64,000 nt of DNA from Brevibacterium limosum (GTDB lineage Bacteria; Actinomycetota; Actinomycetes; Actinomycetales; Brevibacteriaceae): positions 3,906,001 to 3,970,000 of the forward strand of contig NZ_CP050154.1 of NCBI RefSeq assembly GCF_011617705.1. The letters run 5' to 3'. This document shows positions 57,929 to 64,000 of this stretch, piece after piece (the first letter of the stretch is position 1; every line of letters starts with the position of its first letter). A program made the translations under genes and the position numbers. The notes below the pieces were generated by a model. The model did no database searches. It saw only the letters and a list, made by a program, of their open reading frames with translations, and had not been told where the DNA came from.

Positions 57929-58849
57929 ATGCCCACAGCAGCAGTCGTCCAAGCAGGATCGATTCCCTTCGACGCCGGAGCTTCCGTCGACAAGGCGATT
58001 CGCCTGATGAGAGAAGCCCGCGACAACGGCGCCGAGATCGCCGTCTTCCCCGAAGCGTTCATCGGCGGCTACCCGAAGGGCAGCACGTTCGGTGCTACGG
58101 TGGGTCTGCGCACGGACGACGGCCGCAGGCAGTACGAACGCTACAGCTCCGGAGCGATCTCGCTCGACGGCCCGGAGGTCGAACGATTGGCCGAAGCAGC
58201 CAGCGAGCTCAACCTCTTCGTCGTCATCGGGATCATCGAACGCCTCGGCAACACCCTCTACTGCACCGCCCTCATGCTCGACCCCGGTTCCGGGATCGCA
58301 GGTGCGCACAGGAAACTCATGCCCACCGGTTCGGAACGGCTCGTCTGGGGTTTCGGCGACGGGTCGACGCTCGACACCATGGACACACCGCTCGGTCGGG
58401 TCGGTTCGGTCATCTGCTGGGAGAACTATATGCCGCTGCTGCGACAGGCGATGTACGCCAAGGGCGTGGAGCTCTACTGCGCCCCGACGGTCGATGACCG
58501 CCCGACGTGGCCCGCGACGATGACGCACATCGCTCTCGAGGGGCGGACGCATGTGCTCTCGGCCTGCCAGTTCATCACAAAGGACTCCTATCCGGCCGAC
58601 CATCCGTTCGAGGCCGACCTGCCTTATGGCAACACGGCCATCCGCGGCGGCAGCATCATCATCGCCCCCTCCGGAGAGGTCCTCGCCGGGCCGGTCTATG
58701 ACGAGGAGACGATCCTCTACGCCGACATCGACCCTGCCGCGAAGACCCGCTCCCACCTCGACTTCGACGTCGTCGGCCACTACTCCCGCCCGGATGTCTT
58801 CGAACTCACGGTCCACTCCGAGCCACGCAGCTCGGTGAGCTTCGACTGA
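57929..58849 (+). CDS. nitrilase (carbon-nitrogen hydrolase family)
   Basis: A 306-residue nitrilase-branch hydrolase. The Glu-Lys-Cys triad is visible: AEIAVFPEAFIGGYPKG (Glu), AHRKLMPTGSERLVWGFGDG (Lys, with the nitrilase-typical KLMPT-ERLVWG), and GSVICWENYMPLLRQAMYAK (Cys in CWEN, diagnostic of true nitrilases). It converts an organic nitrile to the acid and ammonia, in the cytoplasm as helical oligomers. ATG 57929 has GAGGAAGG ahead; a longer frame opens at 57899. Divergent from the MMPL gene. Confidence 0.92.
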   Translation: MPTAAVVQAGSIPFDAGASVDKAIRLMREARDNGAEIAVFPEAFIGGYPKGSTFGATVGLRTDDGRRQYERYSSGAISLDGPEVERLAEAASELNLFVVIGIIERLGNTLYCTALMLDPGSGIAGAHRKLMPTGSERLVWGFGDGSTLDTMDTPLGRVGSVICWENYMPLLRQAMYAKGVELYCAPTVDDRPTWPATMTHIALEGRTHVLSACQFITKDSYPADHPFEADLPYGNTAIRGGSIIIAPSGEVLAGPVYDEETILYADIDPAAKTRSHLDFDVVGHYSRPDVFELTVHSEPRSSVSFD

Positions 58850-58934
58850 GCGCGGGCCGCAGGAAAGGAACCGCAATCATCGCTGCTGCGGCATCCGCCT
58901 CGTCCGCATCCAGAGGCTGACCTGGGCGGACACG

Positions 58935-58940
58935 TACGAT
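58935..58940 (+). promoter_or_regulatory. candidate -10 box of a leaderless promoter
   Basis: TACGAT (TAnnnT) ends 7 bases before the ATG at 58948, without a ribosome site between; the transcription start would be the ATG itself. Confidence 0.45.
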
Positions 58941-58947
58941 TACGAGA

Positions 58948-60024
58948 ATGAGCACCTTCGTCATTCCCGCCTTCGTGGCCGTCCTCGTCGGCTGCGGCAT
59001 CGCCGTTCTCGCCTTCGTGCCGTTCGTCGCGATCAGCTATCGCCGCCGAGGCGGACTGTCGTTCTGGCGCACACTGGTATGGCTGGCCGCCGCCATCTAC
59101 GCGATGGCGCTGTGGACGTATACGCTGCTGCCGGTCCCTCCTGCCGATGAAATCACCTGTGCGGCAGTGCAGCTGCGACCCTTCCAGTTCATCGCCGACA
59201 TCCTCAGCTTCGACACCGGCAGCGTCCGTACGCTGATGACCAACCCTGCGGTCCTGCAGGTGGCTCTCAACATCATCCTCTTCGTCCCGCTCGGCTGGTT
59301 CGTCCGGCAGCTCGCCGGACGAGGCATCGTCGTGGCGACGATGACGGGGCTGGCCGCCTCGGCGCTCATCGAGATCACCCAGATCACCGGGATCTGGGGC
59401 CTCTACTCCTGCGCCTACCGGGTCTTCGACGTCGACGACCTCATGATGAACACTCTCGGCGCGGTCCTCGGCTCTCTCGCAAGCCTGCTCCTCCTGCGCA
59501 GGCGTGAGGGCCTGCAGGAGGTCGACGCGCCACGCCCGCTCACGGTGACCCGTCGGCTGACCGGCATCCTCTGCGATCTGCTCATCTGGGGGCTGTTCGG
59601 GTGGACCGTCGCCCTCGCCGTCGGAGTCATCGCCGCCGTCCTCGACGACGGGACGATCAGCGAACCGGGGCAGATCGTCACATTCATCGGCTTCGCCCTG
59701 CCCTTCGCCGCACAGCTGCTCTCGGTGCTCGGCAGAGGCGTGACCCTCGGCGAACGGCTCGTCCTCATCGCGGCCGTGCAGGTGAGGCGCCCCGCGGGAC
59801 TCAGCCGGATCCTGCGGTTCCTGTTCGGCATCGGCGGATACATGCTCCTGACCCAATGGACGTTCCCGCTCTCCGGGCTGCTCCTCTTCCTCCTCGTCGC
59901 GGTCTCCGCCGTCATGGTGTTCACAACCCGCCGTCACCGCGGCCTGGCGTGCGTGGTGTCGGGAACCGAAATCGACGACATCAGGGCGAGGGCCCAGGCA
60001 GTGCCGGATTCGGTCGACGACTGA
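58948..60024 (+). CDS. VanZ-like membrane protein with RDD-like C-terminal half
   Basis: A 358-residue membrane protein. The N-terminal half is VanZ-like: LWTYTLLPVPP, VALNIILFVPLGWFVRQL, ALIEITQITGIWGLYSCAYR, VFDVDDLMMNTLGAVLGSL, the last with the conserved acidic Asp-Asp. The C-terminal ~150 residues add five hydrophobic segments with the RRLTGILCDLLIWGLFGW pattern of RDD proteins. VanZ-family proteins influence teicoplanin sensitivity or envelope stress in some bacteria, but most are uncharacterised. About nine or ten membrane segments in total. Confidence 0.85.
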   Translation: MSTFVIPAFVAVLVGCGIAVLAFVPFVAISYRRRGGLSFWRTLVWLAAAIYAMALWTYTLLPVPPADEITCAAVQLRPFQFIADILSFDTGSVRTLMTNPAVLQVALNIILFVPLGWFVRQLAGRGIVVATMTGLAASALIEITQITGIWGLYSCAYRVFDVDDLMMNTLGAVLGSLASLLLLRRREGLQEVDAPRPLTVTRRLTGILCDLLIWGLFGWTVALAVGVIAAVLDDGTISEPGQIVTFIGFALPFAAQLLSVLGRGVTLGERLVLIAAVQVRRPAGLSRILRFLFGIGGYMLLTQWTFPLSGLLLFLLVAVSAVMVFTTRRHRGLACVVSGTEIDDIRARAQAVPDSVDD

Positions 60025-60096
60025 ACGCTCCGTGGCCGATCGCAGTCAACCCCTGCTTCGACGAGGTGGCTCCGGCCTCGGCGGGGAGGTTCTGCC

Positions 60097-61137
60097 TCAG
60101 TGAGGTGGTCCCGCCTCGGCGAGGTGGGCGATTAGGGGCCAGGTGTGCGCGGACCGCTGGAGGGCGTACTCGCTGTCGGCGGCATCGACGGCGCGTGCCT
60201 GCCATTGGGCCCAGTTCATGCACAGCCGCATCAGCGCCATCTCGCCGACGATCTCGAGTTCGGCCGGCTCGGGTTCGAGCACGCTGCGATAGCCGTCGAC
60301 GACGGCACGGAACGCGGTTTCCGGATCGCTTCGGCGCAGCATCGCATATGCCCCTGAGATCGCGAGGTCCGAGATCCGCGGGGCGCACACGGCATCGTTG
60401 AAGTCGATGACTCCGCCCACGGCCGTCCCGGTCTCGTCGAGGACGACGTTCGCGTCGTGCAGGTCGTGGTGGATGACCGACCGTGGAAGGTCACCGAGTC
60501 GCGGGAGCACGCGCTCGGCGAAATGTTCGGTGATGTCCCGCACGACCGACACCTGCCCTCCCCGCTCTCTCCCGGCCAGGTCTCCCCGATCTTGCTCAAG
60601 CCGGTCGAGCGCGCGTCCGACGACGAGTGGGCCGCGCTCGATCATCCAGTCGTGACCGGGGAGATCCGCCGGCATCTCGACTGCGGCCAGCGCCAGTGTC
60701 AGCCGTGCCGAGGCCTGCCCGAGCGAATGCAGCAGCTCGGCCCCGGCGCCGTCGACGCTCGGATTCTCGTTCCACAGCCGCCCGGGAATCCACGTGACCA
60801 CCCGCACGAGGTGCTCGCCGATGCGCACGTGCCCACGCCCGTCGAGTGCCGGCAGAATCGTCGGGGTCGGGAACGTCACTTCCGGGCTCGCCGCCGCAGC
60901 CTCGAGCACCGTCTCCTGCCAGCGAAGCATCCCCTCGCCGAGACTGTCCGCACTCACTTTCGCCAGCAGCATCCCGTGAGTGGGATCAGCGAACCGAACA
61001 TTGACGTCGAACTCGCCCTTGAGCAGCTTCGGCTGCTCCACCCGCACCCCATAGAGGTCGCCGAGTTCGGCCATGATCGCAGTGAGATCAGGCGGCAGCG
61101 TGTCCTCGGTCGAGGGCACGGGCTCACTCGCCTGCAT
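60097..61137 (-). CDS. APH-family phosphotransferase, hydroxylysine-kinase-like
   Basis: A 346-residue aminoglycoside-phosphotransferase-fold kinase. VIHHDLHDANVVLDETGT is the Brenner catalytic loop with Asp and Asn, and GVIDFNDAVCAPRISDLAIS the metal-binding DFND motif. The ATG at 61137 lies inside the end of the class III aminotransferase gene (14-base overlap), so the two are tightly coupled. Such kinase/aminotransferase-fold pairs include hydroxylysine kinase with 5-phosphohydroxylysine phospho-lyase, and choline/ethanolamine kinases with phosphoethanolamine phospho-lyase; the substrate here is inferred to be a small amino alcohol, not an antibiotic. Confidence 0.85.
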   Translation of the reverse strand: MQASEPVPSTEDTLPPDLTAIMAELGDLYGVRVEQPKLLKGEFDVNVRFADPTHGMLLAKVSADSLGEGMLRWQETVLEAAAASPEVTFPTPTILPALDGRGHVRIGEHLVRVVTWIPGRLWNENPSVDGAGAELLHSLGQASARLTLALAAVEMPADLPGHDWMIERGPLVVGRALDRLEQDRGDLAGRERGGQVSVVRDITEHFAERVLPRLGDLPRSVIHHDLHDANVVLDETGTAVGGVIDFNDAVCAPRISDLAISGAYAMLRRSDPETAFRAVVDGYRSVLEPEPAELEIVGEMALMRLCMNWAQWQARAVDAADSEYALQRSAHTWPLIAHLAEAGPPH

Positions 61138-62413
61138 TTGCGGCTTCCGCTTCGCCTCGGACGAGTACGCGGGCGAACCCGCCGGCGAGCTCACGCAGTT
61201 CGTCGTCGGTGATGACCAGCGGAGGCCGGATCTTGAGCACCGAGCCCGCCCGCCCGGTCGTGCTCACGAGGATCCGCTCGGCATACAGGCGCTCGACCAT
61301 GGCCTTCGCCCGCTCGGCCGCCGCCTCGGCGGTGATGCCCCCGGTCTCGAAGTCGATGCCGACCATGAGTCCGCTGCGGCGCACCAGCGCGGGTGTGCCC
61401 GAGGACTCGATCGCCTCGGTGAGCAGACTCTCGAGCAGTCGACCGCCCTCCCGTGCCCGTGCGGCCAGGTCGCCGGATTCGAGGGCGGTAAGCACCACCT
61501 CGGCGGCGGCGACGGGAACGGCTGTGCCAGCGAACGTGTTGAAGTAGCGCTGCTCGGCACCGAAGTCGTCGAAGATCTCCCGTGGCCCGAGCACCGCAGA
61601 GATCGGCAGTCCGTTGCCCATCGGCTTGCCCAAGGTGACGAGGTCGGGGATGAGGTTGAGACGCTGGAAGCCCCAATCGGCACCCGTGCGACCGAATCCG
61701 GACTGCACCTCGTCGGCGATCCAGAGTCCCCCGTGGTCGCGCACGGCCCCTGCCGTGGCTGCGAGAGAGCAAGGTTCGAGGATCCCGTCGCTGGTCACGG
61801 TCGAGTCGAGGATGAAGGCTCCGAGGGGATGCCCGCGTGCCTCGAGTCGCCGGGCGGCTCCGGCGATCGCCCCGGCGAGCAGTTCGTCGAAGTCCGCGGC
61901 GTCCCAGGCAGGCAGGTCGATCGGTTCCACGTGCTCGCCGACCTCGGTGCCGACGAGGCTCGGGGAGATCGCGGCGACCGCCGAGGTGGTCCCATGGTAG
62001 GCATGGCGAGTGACGATGAGTCCGTCACGGCCGGTGGCATGAGTGGCCAGGCGCAGAGCGAGGTCATTGGCCTCGGAGCCGCTGCAGGCGAAGACGACGG
62101 CTTCGAGGGGTGTGGGAAAACGGTCGACGAGGCGCCGCGCATAGTCGATGACTCCCTTGTCGAGGTAACGCGTGTGCGAGTTCGCGCGACCGAGCTCCGC
62201 GGCGACGGCGGAGCGCACGGCCGGAGAGGAATGGCCGAGGACCGGCACATTGTTGTAGGCGTCGAGGTAGTCCTCGCCGTTGACATCGGTGATGGTGCAG
62301 CCGTGGGCGGAGGCGACGGTGAGCGGTTCGGAGTAGAAGGTCCGATAGGTCCCGCCGAGCACGCGTGAGCGGTCCTTCGCCAACGCGGTCGCTGGTGCTG
62401 ATTCGTCTGCCAT
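61124..62413 (-). CDS. class III aminotransferase-fold PLP enzyme (phospho-lyase-like)
   Basis: A 429-residue PLP enzyme of the subgroup-III aminotransferases. Conserved blocks: DVNGEDYLDAYNNVPVLGHS (the YNNV sequence is typical of the AGXT2L/phospho-lyase branch), FACSGSEANDLALRLA, ARHAYHGTTSAVAAIS-like, WIADEVQSGFGRTG, and LVTLGKPMGNGLPISAV with the PLP Lys. Together with the overlapping kinase, a two-step route (phosphorylation, then phosphate elimination to an aldehyde) is likely. GAGGAGAG precedes ATG 62413. An ordinary omega-aminotransferase activity cannot be excluded. Confidence 0.87.
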   Translation of the reverse strand: MADESAPATALAKDRSRVLGGTYRTFYSEPLTVASAHGCTITDVNGEDYLDAYNNVPVLGHSSPAVRSAVAAELGRANSHTRYLDKGVIDYARRLVDRFPTPLEAVVFACSGSEANDLALRLATHATGRDGLIVTRHAYHGTTSAVAAISPSLVGTEVGEHVEPIDLPAWDAADFDELLAGAIAGAARRLEARGHPLGAFILDSTVTSDGILEPCSLAATAGAVRDHGGLWIADEVQSGFGRTGADWGFQRLNLIPDLVTLGKPMGNGLPISAVLGPREIFDDFGAEQRYFNTFAGTAVPVAAAEVVLTALESGDLAARAREGGRLLESLLTEAIESSGTPALVRRSGLMVGIDFETGGITAEAAAERAKAMVERLYAERILVSTTGRAGSVLKIRPPLVITDDELRELAGGFARVLVRGEAEAANAGE

Positions 62414-62445
62414 GGTCGACTCTCCTCATCGAAACGTCTGTGAGC

Positions 62446-62913
62446 TTACCTCAGTGGCACCGTCAGGCCGACCTTCGCGGCGTCCATGACGACCTGGGTG
62501 CTGAAGCGTCGAATATTGTCGTCGCCGAAGAAGAGCTTCCTGGTCAGCTCCGTGTACTCGGCCATGTCCCGGACCAGCATGATGAGCACGAAGTCCCATT
62601 CGCCGGCCACGTAGTAGCACTGCTGGACCTCCGGACGTTCGACGAGCGAGGCGCGGACCGCATCGAGCTTGTTCAGCTGTTCGCTCTCGACGGCGAGCTG
62701 GGCGATGACCCGCACCGGGCGGCCGAGGAGTTCAGGGGCCAGACTCAGAGTGCTGCCGACAATGATGCCGGCTTCGGTCAGTCGCTTGAGTCGCCGATTG
62801 ACCGCGGCCGTCGACAGCCCGACGCGTGCGCCAAGCGCGGATTGAGGCAGGCGCGCATCGGCCTGCAGAGCTTCGAGCAGTCTCAGATCGATGTCATCGA
62901 GAGTCGTATCCAC
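62446..62913 (-). CDS. Lrp/AsnC family regulator
   Basis: A 155-residue regulator with an N-terminal HTH (IDLRLLEALQADARLPQSAL, then GLSTAAVNRRLKRLTEAGII) and a C-terminal RAM/ligand domain (LGRPVRVIAQLAVESEQLN; VQQCYYVAGEWDFVLIMLVR). Lrp proteins respond to amino acids and usually control nearby amino-acid catabolism. It stands 32 bases upstream of the aminotransferase gene on the same strand and is divergent from the M20D amidohydrolase, so it probably controls both. Start is GTG 62913. Confidence 0.9.
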   Translation of the reverse strand: MDTTLDDIDLRLLEALQADARLPQSALGARVGLSTAAVNRRLKRLTEAGIIVGSTLSLAPELLGRPVRVIAQLAVESEQLNKLDAVRASLVERPEVQQCYYVAGEWDFVLIMLVRDMAEYTELTRKLFFGDDNIRRFSTQVVMDAAKVGLTVPLR

Positions 62914-63032
62914 GCCTCAAGTCTCAACGATTCACCATCGGCGCGCAAAGATATTGCGTCTGGCCCTACATAAACCGATCACTTTGTCAGTTGCAATTGA
63001 ATGACTTCGCGCCGGTGCAGGAGTCTGAGGTC

Positions 63033-64000
63033 ATGACAACAGACCACATCGACCTGGCCACCCGGTGGCGCAGGCACCTTCACCAGATCCCGGGCACCGG
63101 ATTCGACGTCGGCGAGGCCGCCGATTTCGTCGCCCGCACCTGCACCGCCCTCGGTTGGGAGGTCACGACAGGGATCAGCGGCAACGGTGTCGTCGCCTCC
63201 CTCGCCCGCGGGACGAGCTCGCGGACGATCGCATTGCGAGCGGACATGGACGGGCTGCCCATCGAGGAACGCACCGGCGTTGCCTACGCGTCGAAGAACC
63301 ACGGCACCATGCACGCCTGCGGACACGACGGGCACATGGCGATGGTGCTCGGAGCCGCCTCGGCGCTGGCGAAGGACATCGCCTTCGACGGAACCGTCCA
63401 CCTGATCTTCCAGCCGGCCGAAGAACCGGGCACCGGCGCCGAAGCGATGATCGCCGATGGACTGTTCGACCGATTCCCCACCGACGAGATCTACGGGCTC
63501 CACAACATCCCGGGCCTGCCGGCCGGCGAGATCCACACCCGCCCCGGACCGCTCATGGCCGCCGAGGACAACTTCGAGATCCGCATCACCGGCCGAGGCG
63601 GGCACGCCTCAGCCCCGCATTTCGTCATCGACCCGATGGTCATCGGCGCCGAGATCGTCCTGTCGCTGCAGACCATCGTCGCCCGCAACGTCGACCCGCT
63701 CGACGCAGTCGTCGTCTCCTGCACGGAGCTGATCACCGACGGTGCCCGCAACGCCATCCCCGATCAGGTGGTCATCCGCGGGGACGCGAGGACGTTCACC
63801 GATGCCGACAGCGCTCTCGTCGAAACCCGCATCCGGGAGATCACCGAGGGTGCCGCATTGGCTCATCGCGCCTCGAGCGAGGTTGTCTACACCCGTGTGT
63901 TCCGCCCGACGATCAACGACGCCGACTGCGTCGCCCATGCCGCCGCCGCAGCTCGGCACGCGGTGGGAGCCGACAGGGTCGACGCGTCCTGCCGGCCGAT
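63033..64000 (+). CDS. M20D amidohydrolase (hippurate/IAA-amino-acid hydrolase type), truncated by the window
   Basis: First ~322 residues of an M20D metal-dependent amidohydrolase, which removes an acyl group from an N-acyl amino acid. RRHLHQIPGTGFDVGEAADF, IALRADMDGLPIEERTG, MHACGHDGHMAMVLGAASAL (CGHDGH metal/catalytic motif) and LIFQPAEEPGTGAEAMI (catalytic Glu) are all present, and the dimerisation-domain HASAPHFVIDP follows. The ATG at 63033 has GCAGGAG ahead. Divergent from the Lrp regulator gene by ~120 bases, which suggests shared control with the aminotransferase/kinase pair. The 3' end is outside the window. Confidence 0.92.
   Translation, partial: MTTDHIDLATRWRRHLHQIPGTGFDVGEAADFVARTCTALGWEVTTGISGNGVVASLARGTSSRTIALRADMDGLPIEERTGVAYASKNHGTMHACGHDGHMAMVLGAASALAKDIAFDGTVHLIFQPAEEPGTGAEAMIADGLFDRFPTDEIYGLHNIPGLPAGEIHTRPGPLMAAEDNFEIRITGRGGHASAPHFVIDPMVIGAEIVLSLQTIVARNVDPLDAVVVSCTELITDGARNAIPDQVVIRGDARTFTDADSALVETRIREITEGAALAHRASSEVVYTRVFRPTINDADCVAHAAAAARHAVGADRVDASCRP

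Noticed and set aside
60097..61137. Aminoglycoside resistance phosphotransferase
   Set aside because: The APH fold is shared by many metabolic kinases; the overlap with a phospho-lyase-like gene and an Lrp regulator points to metabolism.
1..64000. CRISPR arrays, tRNA or rRNA genes, prophage structural genes
   Set aside because: No regularly spaced direct repeats, no cloverleaf or rRNA core sequence, and no capsid, portal or terminase-like protein was found on either strand.

Overview
The window is bacterial chromosome with GC-rich, strongly codon-biased genes (C or G at most third positions), frequent GTG starts, several leaderless transcripts and catabolic gene content typical of soil or cheese-surface Actinobacteria. 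The gene set and protein style fit the Brevibacterium/Micrococcales group best; that assignment is inference from recognition, not from a search.

Layout. 0-9 kb: ordinary housekeeping and transport genes (MFS transporter, M20 peptidase, SRPBCC, VOC and NTF2-like small proteins, zinc alcohol dehydrogenase, a large SNF2 helicase). 9-11.7 kb: a small defence/toxin patch with a stand-alone HSDR_N-type nuclease, a HepT (HEPN) toxin paired with an XRE-nucleotidyltransferase antitoxin, and a Fic-like remnant. 11.7-12.35 kb: a CsoR/CstR-type repressor divergent from a small Cys-rich protein, with tandem operators between them. 12.36-24 kb: catabolic blocks: a MatC-like dicarboxylate transporter divergent from an operon of serine-glyoxylate aminotransferase, FAD/Fe-S 2-hydroxyacid dehydrogenase, CoA-transferase and enoyl-CoA hydratase; then a GntR regulator divergent from an AbgT transporter plus opine dehydrogenase; then aspartate ammonia-lyase.

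25.7-45.9 kb is an accessory island with visibly lower GC, decayed genes, an IS1380 element and an IS3 element. Its centre is a six-gene putative anti-phage system: a C5 DNA methyltransferase (plus strand) divergent from a tightly overlapped operon encoding a 1618-residue GHKL-ATPase/SF2-helicase fusion, a NERD-nuclease/SF1 helicase (now split by IS3), DrmA, DrmB and a Vsr endonuclease. DrmA, DrmB and the 5mC methyltransferase are DISARM hallmarks, but the PLD protein DrmC and DrmE/DrmD are not seen here, and the GHKL-helicase, NERD-helicase and Vsr take their place. I regard it as a DISARM-related variant and the most interesting object in the window.

45.9-64 kb returns to core-like sequence: a catabolic operon of two acyl-CoA dehydrogenases, a mesaconyl-C4-CoA-hydratase-like enzyme and a CoA-transferase; an Nramp-fold transporter lacking the metal motif; an Arr rifampin ADP-ribosyltransferase; AhpD-like, GNAT, pirin, MarR and MMPL genes; a nitrilase; a VanZ-like membrane protein; and an Lrp-flanked aminotransferase/kinase pair with an M20D amidohydrolase cut by the window edge. 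No rRNA, tRNA or CRISPR array was recognised.
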